Origin: Beijerinckiaceae bacterium
GTDB lineage: Bacteria > Pseudomonadota > Alphaproteobacteria > Rhizobiales > Beijerinckiaceae
NCBI GenBank assembly: GCA_947380915.1
Contig: CANCSY010000127.1
Coordinates: 1 to 8,755, forward strand
Direction of reading: 5' to 3'
Length of the DNA: 8,755 nucleotides
The position numbers were made by a program, and so were the translations under genes. This document shows, piece by piece, positions 1-6,015 of this stretch. Below the pieces are notes generated by a model. That model did no database searches and was not told where the DNA came from. It saw nothing but the letters and a program-made list of their open reading frames with translations. How positions within the stretch are numbered: position 1 is the first letter of the stretch; every line of letters starts with the position of its first letter.

Positions 1-88
1 GGAACCGGGTGCGCGTCTTGTGATTGGAATGGCTGACGAGATTGCCGCTCTGGACGGCCTTGCCGGTCAGCTCGCAACGACGGGACAT
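1..88 (-). CDS. rpmB: 50S ribosomal protein L28, 5' part (runs off the left edge)
   Basis: L28 is a small protein of the large ribosomal subunit. Only the first 29 codons are present. The translation begins [16 protein letters not shown] and continues [13 protein letters not shown], which is the typical proteobacterial L28 N-terminus: the RRCELTGK start followed by the SHSNHKT(R)R segment. The ATG complements positions 86-88, and an AAGGAAG Shine-Dalgarno sequence lies a few bases upstream on the minus strand. The gene is divergent from the DUF3108 gene. A strong housekeeping promoter sits about 165 bases upstream, so the mRNA should carry a leader of about 158 nt. Identity is secure; the C-terminal half is outside the window. 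Confidence 0.95.
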   Translation of the reverse strand, partial: MSRRCELTGKAVQSGNLVSHSNHKTRTRF

Positions 89-246
89 GGCACGCTTCCT
101 TTCGAACTCTTCTACACGGCCTTGCGGCTGCGTCCGGACATCCGGAGACTGATAAACGGGGCGATCCGGGGCTTGAAGGGCCTTCAGAGAGACCGCGCCG
201 ACACAAGGCGCAGGCCCCAACGGATCGAACCGCTCGGGTGATTGGT
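89..246 (-). promoter_or_regulatory. Structured 5' leader of rpmB
   Basis: This stretch of the rpmB/DUF3108 gap would be transcribed from the rpmB promoter. It contains three inverted repeats: GCGCC/GGCGC arms with a 7-nt loop at 195-211, TGAAGG/CCTTCA around a single base at 174-186, and TCCGGA-N2-TCCGGA at 133-146. A long structured leader on a ribosomal-protein gene suggests translational feedback, but I do not recognise it as a known ribosomal-protein leader. No convincing reading frame was seen here. The remaining part of the gap (282-404) holds three GANTC sites and an AGCGC-N4-GCGCT dyad at 356-369. Confidence 0.4.
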
Positions 247-252
247 CGCGGG

Positions 253-281
253 TGTATAGTGGAGGGACCGGAGCGCGTCAA
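253..281 (-). promoter_or_regulatory. Sigma-70-type promoter of rpmB
   Basis: On the minus strand, TTGACG (complement of 276-281) and TATACA (complement of 253-258) are separated by exactly 17 bp. With flanking bases they read CTTGAC-N17-CTATAC, very close to the rhizobial housekeeping consensus CTTGAC-N17-CTATAT. Transcription would start near position 246, giving a 5' leader of about 158 nt before the rpmB ATG. A GANTC site (295-299) lies 14 bp upstream of the -35 box, with further sites at 327 and 381. Confidence 0.75.
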
Positions 282-404
282 GCCAAAGCGCCGCGAATCA
301 CCCGCCACGTCGCCATGAAAGCGGCGGATTCCCAAGGCCACTGGGGCGGGCTAGAAGCGCATGGGCGCTCCATTTGGTTTGATTCGATGATCCACGGCTT
401 GCAG

Positions 405-1238
405 ATGCACAGGTTTCGTCACCATGGCGCGGGCGCGCTGCGGGCGGGCGCCGTCACGCTCTGCATGCTCGCCCTGCCCGGCGCCGCCCTGGCGGACAGT
501 TTCAAGGTTCGTTATTCGGTCAAGCTGATCGGCCTTTCCCTTGGCGCCGCCACCCTTGAGGGCTCCGTCGAGCCCGACGCCTATCAGATCGACGCCACCG
601 CCAAACTCTCGGGCGTGGCGGCTCTGGTGTCCAGCTCCAAGGGCGCGGCCAGCGCCTCGGGGCTGATGATCCAGGGCCGCGTCGCGCCCAACGCCTACGC
701 CACGACCTCGGCCAACGCCACCATGACCCGCACCGTGCGCATCGCCATGACCACCGGCAATGTGAAGGCCTCCGAAATCGCGCCGCCCTTCGAGGAACTG
801 CCCGGCCGCGTGCCCGTGACCGACGCACACAAGCAGAAGATCATCGACCCGCTGAGCGCCCTCATCATGACGGTTCCCGAGACCGGCGCCATCATCGGCC
901 CCGCCGCCTGCGCCCGTTCGCTTCCCATCTATGACGGCTGGGCGCGGTTCAACGTGAACCTCACCTATGTGGGCCTGCGCCAGATCAAGGTGAAGGGCTA
1001 TGAAGGCCCGGTGGCGGTCTGCGCGGCCCGCTATGTGGCGGTGGCAGGCCATCGGCCCGACCGTCCCGCGACGAAGTTCATGGAAGAGAACAAGGAAATG
1101 GAAGTCTGGCTGGCCCCCGTGGGGAAAAGCCGCGCCACGATTCCCTTCCGAATCTCCGTCGCCACCATGGTCGGCACGGCGGTGATCGAGGCCACGGCGC
1201 TGGACATCAGCCCCTCCGAGACATCCGCCTCGCGCTGA
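405..1238 (+). CDS. Secreted DUF3108 domain protein
   Basis: The protein has 277 residues if it begins at ATG 405. The function of DUF3108 proteins is unknown; they are exported proteins common in alphaproteobacteria. The first 30 residues form a clear signal peptide: Arg/His-rich start, hydrophobic stretch AGAVTLCMLALPG, then an ALA cleavage site before DSF. The mature part begins FKVRYSVKLIGLSLG, the usual beta-rich DUF3108 opening, and carries the DPLSAL motif about halfway along. The frame is open further upstream, to a GTG at 252, but that GTG lies inside the divergent rpmB promoter and would place about 50 residues before the signal peptide. ATG 387 is an alternative adding 6 residues. 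Neither ATG has a good Shine-Dalgarno sequence, so the exact start is uncertain. No clear promoter was found. The neighbourhood gives no functional hint beyond its conservation beside rpmB. Confidence 0.85.
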   Translation: MHRFRHHGAGALRAGAVTLCMLALPGAALADSFKVRYSVKLIGLSLGAATLEGSVEPDAYQIDATAKLSGVAALVSSSKGAASASGLMIQGRVAPNAYATTSANATMTRTVRIAMTTGNVKASEIAPPFEELPGRVPVTDAHKQKIIDPLSALIMTVPETGAIIGPAACARSLPIYDGWARFNVNLTYVGLRQIKVKGYEGPVAVCAARYVAVAGHRPDRPATKFMEENKEMEVWLAPVGKSRATIPFRISVATMVGTAVIEATALDISPSETSASR

Positions 1239-1248
1239 ACCTGCAACC

Positions 1249-1334
1249 TGTCCCTTATTGGGACATGGGGCGCGCCGCCATTAAGCTTTGGCGCGTAACG
1301 CGCCATCGGGGCGTTCTCCTCGCCGGACTTTTTT
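1249..1334 (+). terminator. Stem-loops and T-run after the DUF3108 gene (weak terminator candidate)
   Basis: Just past the DUF3108 stop codon come a 6-bp hairpin, TGTCCC-ttatt-GGGACA (1249-1265), and a 7-bp hairpin, TGGCGCG-taa-CGCGCCA (1289-1305). A GGCG/CGCC pair follows at 1310-1324, then a run of six T (1329-1334). No single stem has the T-run directly attached, so this is not a textbook intrinsic terminator, but the cluster is well placed to end DUF3108 transcription before the GANTC island. From 1335 to 1410 I see nothing recognisable. Confidence 0.35.
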
Positions 1335-1410
1335 GCGCCCCTGTGGTGGCGCCCGCAGACCGGAACCCCCAGATATGGCGTGAACAAGCGGGGAATGGAG
1401 GGCCAGGAGT

Positions 1411-1677
1411 GATTCGTCGCCGATTCGTTCAGGCTTCGTGCGAGTCCTTAACGCAGACTCCGAAAGAATATCTGTTGACTCGACTTCACTTGCGAGTCCT
1501 TGCGCGAGTCCTGCAGAATCGATCCCGGCCGCGCCCGGAGTCGAGCCGATTCACAAGACTTAGCTATTCTATGGATGACTCTTGCCAGATCTTGCGGTGA
1601 ACAAATCAAGACTCAAGCAGAGTCGCCGATTCGGGCGCGATTCGTTCCCATCCCGTTCGAAGTGTGAACGAAGACTC
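1411..1677. promoter_or_regulatory. Dense GANTC (CcrM methylation site) island upstream of the helicase gene
   Basis: Sixteen GANTC pentamers start at 1411, 1422, 1442, 1456, 1477, 1494, 1506, 1516, 1538, 1548, 1577, 1610, 1620, 1628, 1639 and 1673. Random sequence would give about one in 267 bp, and I count only about 19 in the rest of the window. GANTC is the target of the alphaproteobacterial cell-cycle methyltransferase CcrM, and the methylation state is read by GcrA. Several sites sit in repeated longer contexts: TGCGAGTCCTT twice plus a shorter GCGAGTCCT, CGATTCGTTC twice, GCCGATTC three times, GACTCGAC twice. No coding frame is convincing here. I found no clear -35/-10 pair and no DnaA box. 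The last site is 68 bp before the helicase ATG. A CGTTC-N7-GAACG dyad lies at 1654-1670. The site cluster is directly visible; a regulatory role is inferred. Confidence 0.75.
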
Positions 1678-1745
1678 GACGAACTGTGCCATTTCGGGCA
1701 GAGGGAAGCGGCATTGCAGGCGACAGCGCGCAAGGGGCGTCACGC

Positions 1746-4700
1746 ATGAACATCGCTTTCCCGGCCCCCGCCCTGTCCCCCTCGGAGCGCCGCAGGGGCG
1801 TGACCGCCGTGCTCGGCCCCACCAACACCGGCAAGACCCACATCACCGTCGAGCGCATGCTGCAATATCCCAGCGGGATCATCGGGTTGCCCCTGCGCCT
1901 GCTGGCGCGCGAGGTCTACAACAAGGTCGTCGAGAAGGCGGGCGTGGGCGCTGTGGCCCTCATCACCGGCGAGGAGAAGATCAAGCCGCGCAACCCGCGT
2001 TACTGGATCTCCACCGTCGAGGCCATGCCCCGCGATCTCTCGGTGGATTTCGTCGCCGTCGATGAAATCCAGCTCGCCGCGGATCTCGACCGGGGCCATG
2101 TGTTCACCGACCGCCTTCTGAATCGGCGCGGGCGCGAGGAGACCTGGCTGATCGGCGCCTCGACCATCCAGCCCTTGATCGAAAAACTACTGCCGGGCGT
2201 GCCCATCGTGACCCGGCCGCGTCTGTCTACGTTAACCTTTGCAGGCGAGCGCAGGCTCTCGCGCCTGCCCCCGCGCAGCGCCATCGTCGCCTTCTCGGCG
2301 GAGGAGGTCTACGCCATCGCCGAACTGATTCGCCGCCAGCGGGGCGGCGCGGCCGTGGTGCTGGGCGCCCTGAGCCCGCGCACCCGCAACGCTCAGGTGG
2401 CGCTCTATCAGTCCGGGGAAGTGGATTACATCGTCGCCACCGACGCCATCGGCATGGGGCTCAATCTCGACGTCGATCACATCGCCTTCGCGGGAAATCG
2501 CAAATTCGACGGCTGGCAATATCGCCCGCTCAACAATGGCGAGTTCGGCCAGATCGCCGGGCGGGCCGGGCGCTATATCAAGGATGGGGCCTTCGGAACC
2601 ACCGGACGCTGCCCCGCTTTTGACCTGGAAACCGCGCAGGCCATCGAAACCCACCGATTCGATCCGCTGATGATGTTGCAGTGGCGAAATTCTTCTCTGG
2701 ATTTTTCTTCCATCGAAAGTTTGCAGGCCTCGCTCGAGATGCTGCCCGCGGAACCGGGCCTCACGCGGGCGCCCACGGCGACCGACATGGTGGTGCTCGA
2801 CCTGCTCTCGCGGGACGCGGACGTGCGCCGCCAATCGAAGACGAAGGCCGATGTCCAGCGTCTCTGGGAAGTGTGCCAAGTACCTGATTATCGTAAGGTT
2901 TCTCCCGCAGCTCATGCGGATCTGGCGCTCACTCTGTTCGGTTTTGTGGTGCGCGCCGGGCGGGTTCCCGACGAGTGGTTCCAGCGCCAATTGTCCCAGT
3001 TCGACCGCACCGACGGGGAGATCGACACCCTCTCCGCGCGCATTGCGCAGGTGCGAACCTTCAACTTTATCGCCAATCGTCCGGACTGGCTGCGTGATCC
3101 CGAGCATTGGCAGGGCGTCACGCGTCAGGTAGAGGACAGTTTGTCCGACGCTCTTCACGAGCGCCTCGCCCACCGGTTCGTCGACCGGCGGACGAGCGTG
3201 CTGATGCGTCGCTTGAGAGAGAATGCAATGCTCGAAGCGGAAATCACCGGGTCCGGCGACGTCATGGTCGAAGGTCAGCATGTAGGAAACCTGCACGGGT
3301 TCCGTTTCACACCGGACCCGCAGGCAGGGGGCGATGTCGCCCGCACTCTGACCGCCGCCGCGCATCAGGCGCTGGCGAGCGAGATCGAGAGCCGCGCCAC
3401 CCGCGTCAGCGAGGCGGTGGACGAGGCCTTCGTCCTGGCCAATGACGGCACCATCCGCTGGCTCGGCGAGCCCGTGGGCAAGCTCACCTCGGGCGAACAG
3501 ATCCTGACCCCCCGCGTGCGGGTGCTGGCCGACGAGCAACTCACCGGCCCGGCGCTCGAACTGGTGCAGCGGCGGCTCGACCTGTGGACCGCCCAGCACA
3601 TCAAGAAGCTCCTCGGGGGCCTTGCCGAACTGGAAGCGGGCGAGGGGCTCGAGGGCATCGGGCGCGGCATCGCTTTCCAGCTGGGCGAATCGCTCGGCGT
3701 GCTGGAACGCTCGAAGGTCGCCACCGAGACCAAGTCCCTCGATCAGGGCGCCCGCGCCGCGCTGCGCAAGCTTGGCGTGCGCTTTGGCGCCTATCACCTC
3801 TATCTCCCGCAATTGCTCAAGCCGGCGCCCCGCGCGCTGGCCGCCCAGCTCTGGGCGCTCAAGCATGGCGGCATCGAGGGCGTGAAGGGCCTGGACGAGG
3901 TCGCGCATCTGGCCTCCACCGGCCGCACCTCCTTCGCCGCCGACAAAGATACGCCCAAGGGGCTTTATCTCGCCGCCGGTTTCCGCGTGTCGGGCGAGCG
4001 CGCCGTGCGCGTGGACATTCTGGAGCGCCTCGCGGACCTCATCCGCCCCGCCATCGCCTATCGGCCGGGCGTCACCGTGGGTGAGCCCCCGGCGGGCGCA
4101 GCCGATGGGGACGCTTTCGTCGTCACCGTGGCCATGACCTCCCTGGCGGGCTGCTCCGGCGAGGCCTTCGCCTCGATCCTGAAGTCGCTGGGCTATGCGG
4201 CTGAGAGCCGCAAGGGTCCCGCGATCACCGCACAGATCCTGAGGCCTGCGCCCATGCAGCCCATCGCCGCTCCCGCTGCGCAGACGGGCGAGGCCGACGA
4301 AGAGACAAACGCCGAAGCCAGCCCGGACGCCGACGAAGCTTCTGCCGAGGCGGAGGCCAGCGAAGCGGCGGACGCGGTCGCAGTCGAGCCGGTTGAAGCG
4401 ACCGAGGTGGAGGCGCAGGCCGCGCCTGAGCCCGCTCCCGAGCCCGTGGCGGAAGAAACCGTTGCGGAAGAGAGTGCGGCGGAAGAAGCCGTGGCTGAAG
4501 AGGCGGCCGCTTCCGAATCGCCCGTCGCAGCGGCCGAAGACGGCGAGAACGCCGAACTGGCAGCGGAACAAGCCGCCGTTGAAGAGGTGCTGATCGAGGT
4601 CTGGCGGCCCGGCCGCAGGCCGCATGAAGGCCGCAGGCCGGAGCGTCCGCGCGGGCGCGGCGACCGGGGACCGCGCCGGGACAACCAGACCCAGCGACCG

Positions 4701-5084
4701 CCCCGCGATGGCGCGCAAGCCGCCCCTGCGCCCGCCGCAGAGGGAGAGGCCACCGCTGGCGCAACGCCGGAGCGCACCCAGCAGCCCCGCCGCGACCAGC
4801 GCCGGTTCGAAGGCTTCAACGCAAGACCTCAGGGTGAGCGGCCACAGGGGGATCGTCCCCAGGGAGGCCGTCCGCATGGCGATCGCCCGCAGGGGGATCG
4901 TCCCCGTGGCGACAGGCCCTTCGGGAAGGGACGTCCCGAGCGCAACGACCAGCGCGGCGACCGGACCTTCGCCAGCACGGAACGGCCCACCAGCGGCCGC
5001 GACAAGCAGCCCGATCCCAATTCGCCCTTCGCCAAGCTGCTCGCTCTGAAGGCCGAACTCGAGAACAAGGGCAAGAAGGATTGA
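1746..5084 (+). CDS. SUV3-type DExH RNA helicase with long disordered tail
   Basis: This is an ATP-dependent RNA helicase of the SUV3/SUPV3L1 superfamily 2 group, the mitochondrial relative of which works with polynucleotide phosphorylase in RNA decay. The protein has 1112 residues from ATG 1746, which has an AAGGGG Shine-Dalgarno sequence upstream; the in-frame ATG at 1686 overlaps the end of the upstream control region and is less likely. Visible motifs are Walker A GPTNTGKT (residues 24-31), the SUV3-type DEIQ box (106-109), ATDAIGMGLN (231-240) and motif VI QIAGRAGR (269-276). A SUV3-like alpha-helical C-terminal region extends to about residue 835. From about 837 the chain is low complexity: first acidic Ala/Glu/Pro-rich (to about 945), then EVWRPGRR, then an Arg/Gly/Pro/Asp-rich basic tail ending in a short Lys/Leu helix. 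The tail resembles a scaffold or RNA-binding arm. The gene is first in a run with the S4 gene. The bacterial RNA substrate is not established. Confidence 0.92.
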   Translation: MNIAFPAPALSPSERRRGVTAVLGPTNTGKTHITVERMLQYPSGIIGLPLRLLAREVYNKVVEKAGVGAVALITGEEKIKPRNPRYWISTVEAMPRDLSVDFVAVDEIQLAADLDRGHVFTDRLLNRRGREETWLIGASTIQPLIEKLLPGVPIVTRPRLSTLTFAGERRLSRLPPRSAIVAFSAEEVYAIAELIRRQRGGAAVVLGALSPRTRNAQVALYQSGEVDYIVATDAIGMGLNLDVDHIAFAGNRKFDGWQYRPLNNGEFGQIAGRAGRYIKDGAFGTTGRCPAFDLETAQAIETHRFDPLMMLQWRNSSLDFSSIESLQASLEMLPAEPGLTRAPTATDMVVLDLLSRDADVRRQSKTKADVQRLWEVCQVPDYRKVSPAAHADLALTLFGFVVRAGRVPDEWFQRQLSQFDRTDGEIDTLSARIAQVRTFNFIANRPDWLRDPEHWQGVTRQVEDSLSDALHERLAHRFVDRRTSVLMRRLRENAMLEAEITGSGDVMVEGQHVGNLHGFRFTPDPQAGGDVARTLTAAAHQALASEIESRATRVSEAVDEAFVLANDGTIRWLGEPVGKLTSGEQILTPRVRVLADEQLTGPALELVQRRLDLWTAQHIKKLLGGLAELEAGEGLEGIGRGIAFQLGESLGVLERSKVATETKSLDQGARAALRKLGVRFGAYHLYLPQLLKPAPRALAAQLWALKHGGIEGVKGLDEVAHLASTGRTSFAADKDTPKGLYLAAGFRVSGERAVRVDILERLADLIRPAIAYRPGVTVGEPPAGAADGDAFVVTVAMTSLAGCSGEAFASILKSLGYAAESRKGPAITAQILRPAPMQPIAAPAAQTGEADEETNAEASPDADEASAEAEASEAADAVAVEPVEATEVEAQAAPEPAPEPVAEETVAEESAAEEAVAEEAAASESPVAAAEDGENAELAAEQAAVEEVLIEVWRPGRRPHEGRRPERPRGRGDRGPRRDNQTQRPPRDGAQAAPAPAAEGEATAGATPERTQQPRRDQRRFEGFNARPQGERPQGDRPQGGRPHGDRPQGDRPRGDRPFGKGRPERNDQRGDRTFASTERPTSGRDKQPDPNSPFAKLLALKAELENKGKKD
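4446..4505 (+). repeat. 15-bp tandem repeat coding for VAEE[TSA] in the helicase tail
   Basis: Four consecutive pentapeptide units, VAEET, VAEES, AAEEA and VAEEA (helicase residues 901-920), lie in the acidic part of the tail. The DNA units differ at synonymous positions, so the repeat is not fresh. Confidence 0.8.
4824..4928 (+). repeat. 15-bp tandem repeat coding for RPQGD in the helicase tail
   Basis: Seven pentapeptide units, RPQGE, RPQGD, RPQGG, RPHGD, RPQGD, RPRGD and RPFGK (helicase residues 1027-1061), form the core of the basic tail. The composition (Arg, Gly, Pro, Asp) suggests RGG-like RNA contacts or phase-separating behaviour. That role is inferred from composition only. Confidence 0.85.
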
Positions 5085-5109
5085 TCCACGCGCGGCTGTC
5101 TTTCCCGTA

Positions 5110-5457
5110 ATGGCGGGCCGGGACCCTAGGAAGGGTCCGGGCGCCCCGGCAGGGGAACGGCAACGGCTGGACAAGTGGCTCTGGTTCGCGCGCGTCGTGA
5201 AGACCCGGGCGCTTGCGGCGAAGCTGGTCACGGCGGGCCATGTGCGCCTCAACGGCGCGCGGGCGGCGGGGCCGGACAAGGCGGTGCGGCCGGGGGATGT
5301 GCTGACCATCGCGCTGGAGCGGCAGGTCCGGGTCCTGAAGGTCGTGGCGCCGGGGGAACGGCGTGGGCCCTATGAGGAGGCGCGCCACCTCTACGAGGAC
5401 CTCAACGCGCCCTCTGATTCGGCCGACGTCGAGCCCGACCACGACGCGCTGGCCTGA
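5110..5457 (+). CDS. S4-domain RNA-binding protein, Hsp15-like
   Basis: The protein has 115 residues, the usual size for the Hsp15/HslR group. In E. coli, Hsp15 binds the 50S subunit carrying a stranded peptidyl-tRNA and helps recycle it. The S4 RNA-binding motif spans about residues 18-65: RLDKWLWFARVVKTRALA, then the VTAGHVRLNG turn and the KAVRPGDVLTI strand. A short acidic C-terminal end follows. The gene starts 25 bp after the helicase stop codon on the same strand, so the two are probably cotranscribed. No clear Shine-Dalgarno sequence precedes ATG 5110, and a 6-bp hairpin covers codons 4-10, which may limit translation or couple it to the helicase. No better start was found downstream. 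Family assignment is firm; the exact ribosome-rescue role is inferred from the E. coli relative. Confidence 0.9.
   Translation: MAGRDPRKGPGAPAGERQRLDKWLWFARVVKTRALAAKLVTAGHVRLNGARAAGPDKAVRPGDVLTIALERQVRVLKVVAPGERRGPYEEARHLYEDLNAPSDSADVEPDHDALA
5118..5142 (+). other. Hairpin in the first codons of the S4 gene
   Basis: GGACCC-taggaa-GGGTCC (5121-5138) forms a perfect 6-bp stem with a 6-nt loop. After one G-G mismatch three more base pairs can form. It begins 8 bases after the A of the ATG, within the footprint of an initiating ribosome, and the gene lacks an obvious Shine-Dalgarno sequence. It could tune translation; it may also be incidental in GC-rich DNA. Confidence 0.4.
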
Positions 5458-5566
5458 CCGGCCGCCGTCATCTTGCGCCATGGTCGTAAAGGCGTTAGCA
5501 AAAGCGTCAGTGTTGTTGGCGAAGGCAAGGACCGCACGCCGGGGGATGTTGGCAGGAGCTGTTTGA

Positions 5567-5905
5567 ATGACTTACGTCGTCGTCGAAAACTGCATCAAGT
5601 GCAAGTACATGGACTGCGTGGAAGTATGCCCCGTGGATTGTTTCTACGAGGGTGAGAACATGCTCGTGATCCATCCTGACGAATGTATCGATTGCGGCGT
5701 CTGCGAACCCGAATGCCCCGCCGAGGCGATCAAGCCGGACACCGAGCCTGGCCTCGACAAGTGGTTGAAACTCAACGCGGATATGGCCAAGTCCTGGCCC
5801 AATATCACGGTCAAGCGCGACTCGCCGGAAGACGCCAAGCAGTTCGATGGCAAAGACGGCAAGTTCGACGCCTATTTTTCAGCCGAGCCCGGCGAAGGGG
5901 ATTGA
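5567..5905 (+). CDS. fdxA: 7Fe-8S ferredoxin FdxA
   Basis: A soluble electron carrier of 112 residues, closely resembling Azotobacter ferredoxin I and the FdxA family. By that homology Cys9, Cys17, Cys21 and Cys50 ligate the [3Fe-4S] cluster and Cys25, Cys40, Cys43 and Cys46 the [4Fe-4S] cluster; the additional Cys12 is also conserved. The segments [17 protein letters not shown] and [13 protein letters not shown] are diagnostic. The C-terminal half contains the [13 protein letters not shown] stretch typical of the family. ATG 5567 has an AGGAG Shine-Dalgarno sequence with 8-nt spacing. The gene lies 109 bp after the S4 gene on the same strand; I saw no convincing promoter or terminator in that gap, so cotranscription is possible. 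Its redox partner is not encoded nearby. Confidence 0.97.
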   Translation: MTYVVVENCIKCKYMDCVEVCPVDCFYEGENMLVIHPDECIDCGVCEPECPAEAIKPDTEPGLDKWLKLNADMAKSWPNITVKRDSPEDAKQFDGKDGKFDAYFSAEPGEGD

Positions 5906-5963
5906 GACCGGGCCGGCGACGCTCGGGGCGACCCTCGGAGGGCCGCTGAAGTGCGTCCCTTAA

Positions 5964-5993
5964 GCCACAGGTGGCGACGATTTTGAAATCGTC
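5964..5993. promoter_or_regulatory. Two abutting dyads at the carD promoter (possible operator)
   Basis: GCCAC-AG-GTGGC (5964-5975) is followed with no gap by GACGATTTTGAAATCGTC (5976-5993), whose 8-bp arms surround a TG centre. The second dyad contains the putative -35 hexamer of the carD promoter. The layout fits binding of one or two dimeric regulators. Alternatively the second dyad plus ATCTTTT could act as a weak terminator for fdxA, but its loop would be very tight. Confidence 0.45.
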
Positions 5994-6010
5994 ATCTTTT
6001 GTGGTATACG
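5983..6010 (+). promoter_or_regulatory. Sigma-70-like promoter candidate for carD
   Basis: TTGAAA (5983-5988) and TATACG (6005-6010) are separated by 16 bp in the most AT-rich patch of the fdxA-carD gap. Transcription would begin near 6017 and leave a leader of about 258 nt. The -35 box lies inside a dyad, so a bound regulator would block it. A CtrA-like TTAA-N7-TCAA sits over the expected start. Confidence 0.45.
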
Positions 6011-6015
6011 AATTA

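Noticed and set aside
252..404. Upstream GTG start for the DUF3108 protein
   Set aside because: It would overlap the rpmB promoter and put about 50 residues ahead of a clear signal peptide.
1265..1600. Plus-strand frame of 111 codons in the gap before the helicase
   Set aside because: It runs through the stem-loops and the GANTC island, has no Shine-Dalgarno sequence and no recognisable protein features. The repeated GANTC words explain the sequence better.
1411..1677. Chromosomal replication origin
   Set aside because: The GANTC density is origin-like, but I found no DnaA boxes of the TTATCCACA type, no AT-rich unwinding stretch, and none of the usual alphaproteobacterial origin neighbours (for example hemE, parA/parB or dnaA). 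An unconventional origin cannot be excluded from sequence alone.
1686..1745. Helicase start at the upstream ATG 1686
   Set aside because: It would add 20 residues unlike the rest of the protein, while ATG 1746 has an AAGGGG Shine-Dalgarno sequence and leads straight into the helicase core.
2232..5309. Open frame of 1025 codons on the minus strand
   Set aside because: It lies antisense to the helicase and S4 genes, whose domains are unmistakable. The antisense protein shows no recognisable domain and has the composition expected from reading GC-rich codons backwards.
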